A stretch of DNA of 50,213 nt, taken from Actinomycetospora sp. (GTDB taxonomy: Bacteria; Actinomycetota; Actinomycetes; Mycobacteriales; Pseudonocardiaceae). A program made the position numbers and the translations under genes. How positions within the stretch are numbered: position 1 is the stretch's first letter; each line of letters starts with the position of its first letter. Under the pieces are notes generated by a model that did no database searches, was not told the DNA's origin, and worked only from the letters and a program-made list of their open reading frames with translations. Location of the stretch: NCBI GenBank assembly GCA_029266415.1, contig JAQSWW010000035.1, forward strand, positions 1 through 50,213, given 5' to 3'. Positions 40,730-50,125 of this stretch are shown in pieces.

Positions 40730-43534
40730 GTGAGCCGGGTCGGGCACGACACCGGCGGGCTCGTCGACCGGTTCGGTCGCGCGGTGCCCGCGGCCCCGGT
40801 GGTGCGCCTGCGCGTCGACCGTGCCGACGGGGGCGTCCCGCTCCTGGTCGACGAGGTCGCCGTGGCGGTCGACCGGGGCGCCGACCCCCACCGCGCGGGG
40901 CTGGCCGTCGCCGCACGCCGGGCCCGCGGGCTCGGGCGCCCGGTGCGCGTCGAGATGGCGAGCCCGTGGAGCTCCTGGCCCCTCGTGGTCCACCCCGACG
41001 GGGCGGTCGACGACGGGCGCGCCACGCCGCCGGCGGCGCCCGCGGACCGCGCGTGGTCCGGCCGGCGTCCTGTCCGCGCCCCGGCGCTCGCCGGTGTCGC
41101 CCGCTGGCCGCGGCGCCGGCCCGTCGGCGCGGTGACGGTGGCGGGGGCGCTGGCCGCGGTGCTGGTGGCCGGCGCGGTGACGACGGGGGTCGTGACGCTC
41201 GCGGCGCCCGCCGCCGCGCCCGCGGCGTGCCGGGACGTGACGCTCTTCGCGGTCAACGGCTCCGGGGCGGCCGGGGGCGAGACGCTCGCGGCGATCACCG
41301 ACCCGCTGGTCCAGCGGGTGGGCGAGCGCCTCGCGGTGGTCTCGGTGCCCGGTCCCGAGGTCGGCGCGTCGTACGAGGTCAACCAGCAGCAGGCGGTCAC
41401 CGCGCTCGCCGACCAGGTGGCCGCACAGCTCGTCGCCTGCCCCGACGGCTCGGCCATGCTCTTCGGCTACTCCCAGGGCGCGCACGTGGCCGGCGACCTC
41501 GCCGCGCGCGTCGGCGGCGGGCAGGAGCGGCGTATCTCGGCGGACGAGGTCCTCGCCGTCGGCCTGTTTGGCGACCCGGCGCGGGCCACGGGTGTCCGCA
41601 CGGTCCCCGACGGCGTGACCGGGCAGGGCGTGCTGCCGGCGCGCGAGGGCGGGTTCGGCACGCTCGCGAACCGCACCATCGAGGTCTGCGCGCCCGAGGA
41701 CCCGGTCTGCGCCACCGCGGGCGGCGCCACCGTCCCGCCGCTCCAGGAGGCCGTCGCGGCGCCGGCGCACACCGGCTACGCCACGCTCGCCGTGGCCCCG
41801 GGCACGCCGGCCCCGCGCTGGGCGTCGGACTCCCTGGGCCGCCTCATCACCGCGCTGCCCGCCGCTGGGAGTCCCCCGACCAGCAGCGGCTCGGCCACCC
41901 CTGCGCCGGGGACGACCGCGCCCGTCACCACGGGATCCGGAGCCACGAGTCAGGCGCCCCCGGGCGACGAGGCCTACCCCGACGCGACGGGTGACGGCGG
42001 ACGCGCCGGCGACCCGGGCCCGGCGGCCACGGCCACGCCGGGGGCCACGTCCACCACCGCGCCCGGCACGGGCACGGGCACCGGCTCGGGCGGCACGACG
42101 ACGTCGCCGGGCACGGGTGCGGAGGCCTACCCCGACGGCGCCTACCCCGACGCGACCGGCGACAACGGCCGCACCGGCGATCCCGGCGCGGCGGCCACCG
42201 CGACGCCCGGCTCCACGCCCACCACGGCTCCCGGCACGGGCACCGGGTCGGGTGGGACGACCACGACGACGCCGGGCACGGGTACCTATCCGGACACCGG
42301 TTCGGCACCGCGCGCGACGACCGACCCCGGGACGGGCACGGGCACCGGCTCGGGTGGAGCGACCGCCACGACGACCCCGGGCACGGGGGCGGACACCTAC
42401 CCGGACACCGGGTCGGCATCGCGCGCGACGACCGCCCCCGGGACGGGCACCGGCACGACGGCCGGCGGTGCGACGGCCACCACGCCGCCCGAGGAGGCGC
42501 CGGCCACCGGCCGCGAGGGCGGCACCGGCGAGGACGAGGCGGGCGGCGACCCGACGGGCACCACGACCACGCCGGGCCGCACCACCACCACCACCACCAC
42601 CACCACCACGACGCCGTCCGACGCCGGTGTCGACCCGGACCGCACGGGCATCGATGAGGACACCGGCGCCGGGGACGGCGCCGCGAGCCGGGGGAGCGCG
42701 GGCTCGGACACCGGCGCGCTGTGGGCGCTGACGTCGGGACTCGCCGGGTTCCAGGAGTCGAACGGCGGCAACGTCGAGGGCGGGGGGCTCGACCCGGAGG
42801 AGGTCGAGAGCCCCAACGTGCCGGGACGGCAGGCGGTCAAGCTCGAGGTGCCCGGCGGCGCCAAGCGGTCGGAGGTCCGGCCCGAGGAGGCGCAGGACAT
42901 CCGCGAGGGCGAGCACCTGTTCTTCGGCTACAGCGCCTTCCTGCCGGAGGACTTCCCCGTCGACACCTCCGACTGGCAGGTGATCTGGCAGCTGCACGAC
43001 GGAGGGACGAACACCTCGCCGCCGGTCGCCCTCGAGGTCGTCGACGGCCGCCTGTGGCTGGCGAACGTCGGCGACCGCGTCCGCGACCTGGGCCCGGTCG
43101 AGGCGGGGCGGAACCTCGACGTCCAGCTCGACATCCGGTTCGAGATCGGTGGCGGCGAGGTGTCGGTGTACCGCGGGGGCCAGCAGGTGCTGGAGGGCTT
43201 CCGGCCGCCGCGCGGCACCATGATCGATTCGTTCGACTACCTCAAGACCGGCATCTACCGCCACACCGAGGGGCCGGCCGAGCCCGCGACGCTCTTCCTC
43301 AACGACCTGAAGATCGGCGACACGCTCGCGTCGGTGTCGGACCTCGCCGGCGCCGAGCAGGGCGCGGGCGCCGGGGCCGCCGCGGAGGCCGGCACCGTCG
43401 ACGACCCGGGCGCGAGCGGCCCGGGCGCGGGCGGCGGCACCGACGCCTCGAACACCGGCGCGGGCACGGGCACGTCGACCACGGCGCGACCCCGGACCGC
43501 CGTGGTGGGTGTCGACGGCCGTTCCGGAGGGTGA
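40730..43534 (+). CDS. TM-anchored cutinase-like domain fused via a long Thr/Gly/Pro repeat linker to a heparin-lyase/polysaccharide-lyase-like domain
   Basis: TM VGAVTVAGALAAVLVAGAVTTGVVTLAA; cutinase ACRDVTLFAVNGSGAAGGE...LFGYSQGAHVAGDLAA...CAPEDPVCATAGG; C-terminal WQVIWQLHDGGTNTSPPVALEVVDGRLWLAN...FDYLKTGIYRH. Confidence 0.8.
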   Translation: MSRVGHDTGGLVDRFGRAVPAAPVVRLRVDRADGGVPLLVDEVAVAVDRGADPHRAGLAVAARRARGLGRPVRVEMASPWSSWPLVVHPDGAVDDGRATPPAAPADRAWSGRRPVRAPALAGVARWPRRRPVGAVTVAGALAAVLVAGAVTTGVVTLAAPAAAPAACRDVTLFAVNGSGAAGGETLAAITDPLVQRVGERLAVVSVPGPEVGASYEVNQQQAVTALADQVAAQLVACPDGSAMLFGYSQGAHVAGDLAARVGGGQERRISADEVLAVGLFGDPARATGVRTVPDGVTGQGVLPAREGGFGTLANRTIEVCAPEDPVCATAGGATVPPLQEAVAAPAHTGYATLAVAPGTPAPRWASDSLGRLITALPAAGSPPTSSGSATPAPGTTAPVTTGSGATSQAPPGDEAYPDATGDGGRAGDPGPAATATPGATSTTAPGTGTGTGSGGTTTSPGTGAEAYPDGAYPDATGDNGRTGDPGAAATATPGSTPTTAPGTGTGSGGTTTTTPGTGTYPDTGSAPRATTDPGTGTGTGSGGATATTTPGTGADTYPDTGSASRATTAPGTGTGTTAGGATATTPPEEAPATGREGGTGEDEAGGDPTGTTTTPGRTTTTTTTTTTTPSDAGVDPDRTGIDEDTGAGDGAASRGSAGSDTGALWALTSGLAGFQESNGGNVEGGGLDPEEVESPNVPGRQAVKLEVPGGAKRSEVRPEEAQDIREGEHLFFGYSAFLPEDFPVDTSDWQVIWQLHDGGTNTSPPVALEVVDGRLWLANVGDRVRDLGPVEAGRNLDVQLDIRFEIGGGEVSVYRGGQQVLEGFRPPRGTMIDSFDYLKTGIYRHTEGPAEPATLFLNDLKIGDTLASVSDLAGAEQGAGAGAAAEAGTVDDPGASGPGAGGGTDASNTGAGTGTSTTARPRTAVVGVDGRSGG
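42581..42607 (+). repeat. (ACC)9 trinucleotide tract
   Basis: Directly read; encodes poly-Thr in the linker. Confidence 0.9.
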
Positions 43535-43675
43535 CGACACCGGCGGGGCGTGCGTCCCGGGAGCAGGACAGGAGGAGTCCGGACGGTCTCGGGGGTGTGC
43601 CGAGTCCTCCTCATGGGCACATGACCGTGGTCCGACGTGCACCGACGCCGATTGCCGGGGGAGTGGGACCGACAC

Positions 43676-45284
43676 ATGAGGGCCAGCGACCTGTTCGTCA
43701 AGTGCCTCGAGGCCGAGGGCGTCGAGTACGTCTTCGGGGTCCCGGGCGAGGAGAACGCCGACCTGCTCATGTCGATGCGTGAGTCGTCGGTCAAGTTCGT
43801 CCCCACCCACCACGAGTCCGGCGGGGCCTTCATGGCCGACGTCTACGGCCGACTCACCGGGCAGGCGGGGGTCTGCCTGTCGACGCTCGGTCCGGGCGCG
43901 GCCAACCTCGTCACCGGCGTCGCCAACGCCAACATGGACAACTCGCCGGTCGTCGCGATCACCGGGCAGGGCGCCACCACGCGCCTGCACAAGGAGTCGC
44001 ACCAGGCGATGAACGTGAACGACATGTTCGCGCCCCTCACCAAGTGGACGTCGTCGCTGCGCGACGAGAGCACGATCCCCGAGGTCATCCGCAAGGCGTT
44101 CAAGCTCGCCGTCGCCGAGAAGCCCGGCGCCACGCACGTCGAGCTGCCCGAGGACATCGCCAAGCACGAGGTCGAGAGCGCGCCGATCGTGCCGCCGGAG
44201 AAGGTGCGCCGCCCGATCCCCGACGAGAAGAGCATCGCCGCGGCGCTCGACCTCATCGCCCGCGCCGAGCGCCCCGTCCTGCTGGTCGGTCAGGGCTGCG
44301 TGCGCACCCGGGTGAGCCGCCAGCTGCAGCGGTTCGTGGAGAAGACCGGCATCTACGCCGGCATGACGTTCATGGGCAAGGGCGCGCTGTCCGACCGCCA
44401 CGAGCGCAGCCTCTACGCGGTGGGCCTGGGCTCCCGCGACTACGTCACCGAGGTGTTCGAGGCCGCCGACCTCGTCATCGCCGTGGGCTACGACATGGTC
44501 GAGTGGCCGCCGGGGCGCTGGAACATCGGGCGCACCAAGCGCCTGCTGCACATCGACTTCGACCCGGCCGAGGTCGACACCTCCTACCGGCCCACCGTCG
44601 AGATGGTCGGCGACGTCGCCGCCACCCTGTGGGCGATCAACGAGGGCCTCACCGACGCCCACCGCTTCCCCGACTTCGAGGGCCATGCGCGTGCCCGTCG
44701 CAACCTCACCGACGAGATCAACGACGCCGGTGCGGCGGCCGAGCGGGAGACCGGCGACTTCCCGATGAAGCCGCAGCGCATCCTCGCCGACCTGCGCGCC
44801 GAGATGGACGACGAGGACGTCCTGATCAGCGACGTCGGCGCGCACAAGATGTGGCTTCTGCTCCATGGGGATCGCGGTGCCCGGGAGCGTGTCGGCGTCG
44901 CTGGTCGCCGGGGACCGCCGGATCGTCGCCATCTCCGGCGACGGCGGCTTCCTCATGCACGGCGCGGAGCTGGCCACGGCCACCCGCCTCGGCGTGGCCC
45001 CGGTCAACCTGGTCTGGGAGGACAACGACTACGGCCTGATCTCCTGGAAGCAGGAGGTCGAGTTCGGCCGCCACTTCGGCACCGAGTTCAAGACCCCCGA
45101 CCTCGTGAAGATCTCGGAGGGTCTGGGCTGCCACGCGCGGCGGCTGGGCGGCGCCGACGAGCTGCGGCCGGCGCTCAAGGAGGCCTTCGACCGTCGCGAC
45201 AAGCCGTCGGTGATCGTGGTGCCGGTGGACTACTCGGAAAACGTCAAACTGACCAAGCGCCTCGGCCAGCTGATCGCGCGGTAG
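43676..45284 (+). pseudogene. Acetolactate synthase large subunit-like ThDP enzyme, frameshifted near 44852-44862
   Basis: MRASDLFVKCLEAEGVEYVFGVPGEENADLL...DVLISDVGAHKMW then other frame MGIAVPGSVSASLVAGDRRIVAISGDGGFLMHGAEL...LGQLIAR; conserved segment between is missing. Confidence 0.87.
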
Positions 45285-45410
45285 TCGCTCGCGGTGCCCT
45301 GACGTGCACCGCCGACGGAGCAGCGTCGACCTGGGCGTCTCGGTCCGTCCGCGAAGCGGGATAGTCTTCGGTCGCCGATACGTCCTGCTCGCCGCGAAGG
45401 TTGCCGACTG

Positions 45411-46166
45411 ATGCCGCTCGACCGCCCGTCGGACACCGACGAGATCGACAGCGGGCTCGCGAGCACCTTCGTCGAGCTCGCCGACGCCCTCTTCGCCGTG
45501 CCGCGCGAGAAGGGCGTGCTCGGCGTGGTGGAGCGGGTGTGCGAGGCCGCGAACGCCGTCGTGCCGGGCGCCGACCTGGTCTCGGTGGTGCTGCGCGGTC
45601 CCGACGGCGGGCTCGACACGGTGTCGGCGAACCACCCGGACGCCCAGGCGGCCGACGCGCTGCAGGACGAGTTGGGCGAGGGCCCGAGCCACACCGCGCT
45701 GCACCGCGACGGCGTCGGCGCGTGCCTGCAGCGCACCGCCGACCCGGACTCGCCCTGGCCGGCCTTCGGGCAGCGGTGCGCCGAGGAGCTCGGCCTGCAG
45801 GCGGTGCTGTCCACCGGCATGTTCCCCGGCGGCGAGCCGCCGCGCTTCGGCGCGCTGAACTTCTGGTCCCGGTCGCCCGACGGCCTCGACGAGGGCGATC
45901 GCGACCTCGCCCTCGTGCTCGCCGCGCACGCCGCCACGGCGATCGCCGCCGTGCAGAGCTGCACCGCGGCCGAGCTGCGCGAGACCCAGCTGCTCGAGGC
46001 GCTCGAGAGCCGCGACGTCATCGGGCAGGCCAAGGGCGTGCTCATGGAGCGGCGCGGCCTGTCCGCCGACGAGGCCTTCGACGTGCTGCGCCGCACGTCG
46101 CAGGACCTCAACGTCAAGCTCCGCGAGGTCGCCCTGACCCTCGTCACCCGCCGCGGCGAGCTCTGA
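45411..46166 (+). CDS. GAF and ANTAR domain regulator
   Basis: GAF-like region; ANTAR tail ALESRDVIGQAKGVLMERRGLSADEAFDVLRRTSQDLNVKLREVA. Confidence 0.93.
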   Translation: MPLDRPSDTDEIDSGLASTFVELADALFAVPREKGVLGVVERVCEAANAVVPGADLVSVVLRGPDGGLDTVSANHPDAQAADALQDELGEGPSHTALHRDGVGACLQRTADPDSPWPAFGQRCAEELGLQAVLSTGMFPGGEPPRFGALNFWSRSPDGLDEGDRDLALVLAAHAATAIAAVQSCTAAELRETQLLEALESRDVIGQAKGVLMERRGLSADEAFDVLRRTSQDLNVKLREVALTLVTRRGEL

Positions 46167-46170
46167 ACGG

Positions 46171-46187
46171 GGTGCGCGGAGCGCACC
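46171..46187. terminator. Hairpin between convergent genes, likely bidirectional terminator
   Basis: GGTGCGC-GGA-GCGCACC, perfect 7-bp stem between converging stops. Confidence 0.6.
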
Positions 46188-47435
46188 TCACCAGCTGACG
46201 GGCAGCTCGTCGAGCCCGCCGGTGAGACGCTCGGTGTGCAGGGTGAGCGCGGAGGGCTCCACCGCCGCGCGCAGTCCGGGCGGGCGCCGGAACAGGGTCG
46301 CCAGGCCCACGCGCAGCTCGATGCGGGCGAGGCTCGCGCCGATGCAGAAGTGCGGGCCGTGGCCGAAGGACAGGTGCGGGTTGGGCGCGCGGCCGGGGTC
46401 GAAGGCGTCGGCGTCGCCGAAGGCGCCCTCGTCGCGGTTCGCCGCGCTGGTGACGATGACGACGGCGTCGCCGGCGGGGATCGTCACCTCGTCGTCCCCC
46501 TCGCCCACGACCACGTCGGTGTGCGCGTAGCGCAGCAGCCCCATCCCGCCGGGCTCGGCCAGACGCAGGACCTCCTCGACGATCCCGTCGACCTCGCCCT
46601 CCGGGTCGGCGAGCAGCCGGTCGCGCGCCGCGGGGTCGACCAGCAGCAGGAGCACGCCCAGCGACAGCCGGTTGACCGTGGTCTCGTGCCCGGCGAACAG
46701 CAGCCCGGCGGTCAGCTCGGCGACACGGGTGTCGGTGAGGCGCGGGTCCTGCGCCTGGGCGGCGACGAGGTCGGAGATGACGTCCTCGCCGGGCTCGGCG
46801 CGCTTCGCCTCGGCGAGCCGCCCGGTGTAGCGCTCGAACTCGGTGCGGGCGACGGCCGGGTCGTCGCCGGTCATCGTCGCCATGCGCTCGGAGAGGCCCT
46901 TGAAGTAGGCGCGGTCCTCGACGGGCACGCCGAGCAGCTCGCAGATCACGAAGATCGGCAGCGGCACCGAGAAGCCGGCGTGCAGGTCGACCGGGTCCTC
47001 ACCCCGGTCGTGCGCGGCCACGAGGTCGTCGACGAGGCCCTCGGCGAGCTCGGCGACCCGGTCGTGGAGTCGCCGCGTCCGCTTGGCCGAGAAGGCCGGG
47101 GTCAGCAGGCGCCGCAAGTTGGCGTGGTCTTCGTCCTCGTGCTCGTGGTCACCGCTCGGCCCGGCCATGACGCCGGCGTCGGACACCTCGGCGGCCTCCT
47201 CGGGCCGCGGGTGCGAGCGCCCGAGGCGGCGATCGGCGAAGAGGGCCTTGGCCTCCTCGTAGCGCGTGACCAGCCACGCGACGTCGCCGGCGGGCGTGCG
47301 GACCCGCGTGACCGGCCCGGCGGCGCGCAGGCGCTCGTAGAGCGGCGAGATGCGCAGGACACGCTCGCTCGGGAACGGCAGCTGGGGTAGGTCGGGCGCG
47401 TCATCGTGGGCGGTCGAGGTCGCGATGGTGGTCAC
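46188..47435 (-). CDS. Cytochrome P450
   Basis: LLFAGHETTVNRLSLGV, FGHGPHFCIGASLARIELRV. Confidence 0.96.
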   Translation of the reverse strand: MTTIATSTAHDDAPDLPQLPFPSERVLRISPLYERLRAAGPVTRVRTPAGDVAWLVTRYEEAKALFADRRLGRSHPRPEEAAEVSDAGVMAGPSGDHEHEDEDHANLRRLLTPAFSAKRTRRLHDRVAELAEGLVDDLVAAHDRGEDPVDLHAGFSVPLPIFVICELLGVPVEDRAYFKGLSERMATMTGDDPAVARTEFERYTGRLAEAKRAEPGEDVISDLVAAQAQDPRLTDTRVAELTAGLLFAGHETTVNRLSLGVLLLLVDPAARDRLLADPEGEVDGIVEEVLRLAEPGGMGLLRYAHTDVVVGEGDDEVTIPAGDAVVIVTSAANRDEGAFGDADAFDPGRAPNPHLSFGHGPHFCIGASLARIELRVGLATLFRRPPGLRAAVEPSALTLHTERLTGGLDELPVSW

Positions 47436-47995
47436 GGCATCTCCTTGGTGGGGTCGGTGGTGGGGTCCGTCGTGGGGTCGGTGGCCCGGGCGGCGAGACG
47501 GTCCAGCCACGCCTGCTCCTCGCGGATGCGGCGCAGCACCTCGTCGAGCACGAGTGCGGCCCAGGGATCACCGGGGCCAGATCCCGGCCCCGCCGCCTCG
47601 GCCAGCCCCGCGACGCGTGCGCGGCGCTCCCGCAGCACCCGCGCCCGGGCGTCGAGCACGCCCCGGCGCTCGTCGGGGGTGAGCCGGGCGAAGCCGGCGA
47701 GGCGCGCGAGGAACTCGGCCTCGTCACCGGCGAGCTCGTCGGGGAGGTCGGCGAGCAGGTCGTGGAGCAGCTCGCGCCCGACGTCGGTGAGCGCGTAGAC
47801 GTGCCGCGGGGGACGCCCCTCCTGGGGCTCGAGGGTGCGGGTGACCGCACCGGCGTCGGAGAAGCGCTTGAGCGCGGGGTAGAGCGAGTTGTTGTGCAGC
47901 ACGAAGCCCGTCGCCGCCTCGACGCGCCGGCGCAGCTCGTAGCCGTGCGACGGCCGGCGCGCGAGCTGGCTCAACAACAGGACGTCCACCCACAC
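47432..47995 (-). CDS. PadR family transcriptional regulator
   Basis: LLLSQLARRPSHGYELRRRVEAATGFVLHNNSLYPALKRFSDAGAVTRTLEPQEGRPPRHVYALTDVGREL; C-terminal (TDPT)3 tandem. Confidence 0.93.
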   Translation of the reverse strand: MWVDVLLLSQLARRPSHGYELRRRVEAATGFVLHNNSLYPALKRFSDAGAVTRTLEPQEGRPPRHVYALTDVGRELLHDLLADLPDELAGDEAEFLARLAGFARLTPDERRGVLDARARVLRERRARVAGLAEAAGPGSGPGDPWAALVLDEVLRRIREEQAWLDRLAARATDPTTDPTTDPTKEMP

Positions 47996-48016
47996 CTAGG
48001 TCAGCGTGACCTAGGT
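47994..48016. promoter_or_regulatory. Perfect palindromic operator, probably PadR
   Basis: ACCTAGGTCA-GCG-TGACCTAGGT, overlaps the padR start codon. Confidence 0.75.
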
Positions 48017-48124
48017 ACAGGGAGAGTGCCACTCGACGTGAGCCCGTCGACACGACGGGTCACCGGCCGCGCAGCGGGTACGCCGTGGTGGTCAACGCTT
48101 CAACGAATCGATCGAGGAGGACAC

Positions 48125-48901
48125 GTGGCCGAGGGCCGCTTCACCGGCAAGGTCGTCATCGTCACCGGCGGGGGGTCGGGGCTCGGGGCCGCGACCGCCC
48201 ATCGCTTCGGGGCCGAGGGCGCGACGGTGGTGATCACCGGGCGGACGCAGGAGAAGCTGGACAAGGTCGTCGCGGACGCGCCGGCGGGCTCGACGCTGCA
48301 CGCGCGGGTCGCCGACACCTCCGACGAGCAGGCCGTGACCACGCTGGCCGCCGACGTCGTCGCCGAGCACGGGCGCCTGGACACGCTGGTCAACAACGCC
48401 GCCGTCGCCGAGCCGGGGACGGTCGCCGACCTCGACGCCGACGCCTGGCGCCGCGTCATGGCCACCGACGTCGACGGCGTCTTCTACGCCTCGAAGGCCG
48501 CGCTGCCGCACCTGCGCGCGGCCGGCGGCAGCATCGTCAACGTCGGCTCGGTGTCCGGGCTCGGCGGCGACTGGGGCATGGCGGCCTACAACGCCGCCAC
48601 GGGCGCGGTCACCAACCTCACCAACGCGATGGCCCTCGACCACGCGGGCGAGGGCGTGCGGGTCAACGCCGTGCACCCCAGCCTGACCGTCACCGACATG
48701 TCCGAGGGCATCCGCTCCGACGCCGCGACGATGGCGGCGTTCCGACAGCGCCTCCCGATGGGCCGCCCCGCCGAGCCTGCCGAGGTCGCCGACGTGATCG
48801 CGTTCCTCGCGAGCCGCGACGCGCGCTTCGTCAACGGCGCGCACGTCCCCATCGACGGCGGACTGGGTGCCTCGAACGGTCAGCCGAACATGAGCGGCTG
48901 A
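48125..48901 (+). CDS. SDR family oxidoreductase with catalytic Lys replaced by Thr (YNAAT)
   Basis: VVIVTGGGSGLGAATAHRFGAEG, LVNNAAVAEPG, GMAAYNAATGAVTNLTNAMALDHAGEGVRVNAVHPS. Confidence 0.93.
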   Translation: MAEGRFTGKVVIVTGGGSGLGAATAHRFGAEGATVVITGRTQEKLDKVVADAPAGSTLHARVADTSDEQAVTTLAADVVAEHGRLDTLVNNAAVAEPGTVADLDADAWRRVMATDVDGVFYASKAALPHLRAAGGSIVNVGSVSGLGGDWGMAAYNAATGAVTNLTNAMALDHAGEGVRVNAVHPSLTVTDMSEGIRSDAATMAAFRQRLPMGRPAEPAEVADVIAFLASRDARFVNGAHVPIDGGLGASNGQPNMSG

Positions 48902-48926
48902 TCAACGCGGAGTTCGTGCGCGTAGA

Positions 48927-48951
48927 AGCAGCGAACAGGCCGTTCGTTGCT
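48927..48951. terminator. Hairpin between convergent genes
   Basis: AGCAGCGAAC-AGGCC-GTTCGTTGCT, 10-bp stem with one wobble. Confidence 0.5.
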
Positions 48952-48964
48952 CCGGTGGAGAGCG

Positions 48965-49390
48965 TCAGGCCCCGAGCAGTGTGCGCCAGACGCGCCCCGC
49001 GCCCCGGCCGTCGAGCACCGAGTGCACGGCGACGGCGCCGGTCTTGTCGACGGCGCCACCCCCGGGGCCGTGGGCGCTCTCGGTGCCGCCGCCGAGCAGG
49101 CGGTCGGCGGGGAACGCGGCGCCGCGCGGGCGGGTCAGCGAGACGCGGTAGCGGTGGCCCTCGACGGTGACGCGCAGGCCGGCCGACCCCTCGTACCAGG
49201 GGAACGCGAGCCGCTCGACCGCGGCCAGCGGGGCGTCGAACACCACCCCGGCGGCCGTCACCAGCCGCAGGCGCCCCGCGTAGAGGCTCAGTACCCCCGG
49301 CACGGAGGTCCGCGCGCGGAGCAGCCACGCCGGCGTCGCGTACGACGGGGCGAGGTGGGTGGGGCTGGCGGGCGTCAGACGAGTGGCCAC
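48965..49390 (-). CDS. Conserved hypothetical protein
   Basis: 141-aa ORF; VPGVLSLYAGRLRLVTAAGVVFDAPLAAVERLAFPWYEGSAGLRVTVEG. Confidence 0.65.
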   Translation of the reverse strand: MATRLTPASPTHLAPSYATPAWLLRARTSVPGVLSLYAGRLRLVTAAGVVFDAPLAAVERLAFPWYEGSAGLRVTVEGHRYRVSLTRPRGAAFPADRLLGGGTESAHGPGGGAVDKTGAVAVHSVLDGRGAGRVWRTLLGA

Positions 49391-49470
49391 GGCGACCTCG
49401 GGGACGAGGAGATGGAGACCCGTGTCACTGTAGGTGCCTTCCGGTAGCGCTCGCTGGTGCAGATGGGTGA

Positions 49471-49779
49471 TTACGCTACGGAACGACGGTGACGGGCCAT
49501 TTCCCGGCGCGCACGAGCCGTCCGGCGAGCGAACCGACGATCCAGTGCCCGGGCCTTCGCCGACGCCCCGACCACGACGGCGTCCACCCGGCGTTCGTCG
49601 GCCGGCCGCACGATTCCGGTGTACGGGTCGTGTCGGCGCGCCACCAGTTCGCCGGTGAGCGCGAGGTCGTCGAGGTACCGGCGCGCCTCGCCCTGCACGT
49701 CGGCGGCCAGCTCTGGGCGGCTTCCGTGAGCACCGGGAGCGCGCCCGGGGCCGTCGGTCCCGAGCTCGAAGCCCGTCAC
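49471..49779 (-). CDS. Hypothetical protein
   Basis: 102-aa ORF, basic C-terminus; no recognised family. Confidence 0.45.
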   Translation of the reverse strand: MTGFELGTDGPGRAPGAHGSRPELAADVQGEARRYLDDLALTGELVARRHDPYTGIVRPADERRVDAVVVGASAKARALDRRFARRTARARREMARHRRSVA

Positions 49780-49810
49780 GGACCCGATCTTCCTCCCGCG
49801 CGGTGACGCC

Positions 49811-50125
49811 TCAGCCGGCGAACTGCACCGCGCTGCGCTGCCCCACCCGGTGGGCGATCTGCTCGTCGATGATCCGCCGGTGCTCGGGGTGGTCGCGGTA
49901 GGTGCTGAAGGCGTCGACGTCGTCGAACACCGCGACCACCGCGAAGTCGGCGTTGCCGTTCGCGAGGCCGGCGTCGCGCCCGCAGGTCCACGACCGCAGG
50001 CCGGCGAGGTCGGCGCCGTCGACGAACTCGCGCAGCGCTCCGGCGATGCCGTCCACCACGGCGGGGTCCCGGGCGGCGTCGCTGTCGGGCGCCCAGGCGA
50101 ACGTGACCACGTGCGTGAAGCTCAT
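49811..50125 (-). CDS. Dabb (stress-responsive A/B barrel) family protein
   Basis: MSFTHVVTFAWAPDSD...FAVVAVFDDVDAFSTYRDHPEHRRIIDEQIAHRVGQRSAVQF. Confidence 0.88.
   Translation of the reverse strand: MSFTHVVTFAWAPDSDAARDPAVVDGIAGALREFVDGADLAGLRSWTCGRDAGLANGNADFAVVAVFDDVDAFSTYRDHPEHRRIIDEQIAHRVGQRSAVQFAG

Noticed and set aside
42581-42607. (ACC)9 tract as a phase-variation switch
   Set aside because: Trinucleotide slippage keeps the frame; it would only change linker length.
38422-45025. Very long minus ORFs antisense to DPP IV, the cutinase fusion and acetolactate synthase
   Set aside because: No recognisable domains; opposite strand encodes well-conserved proteins.
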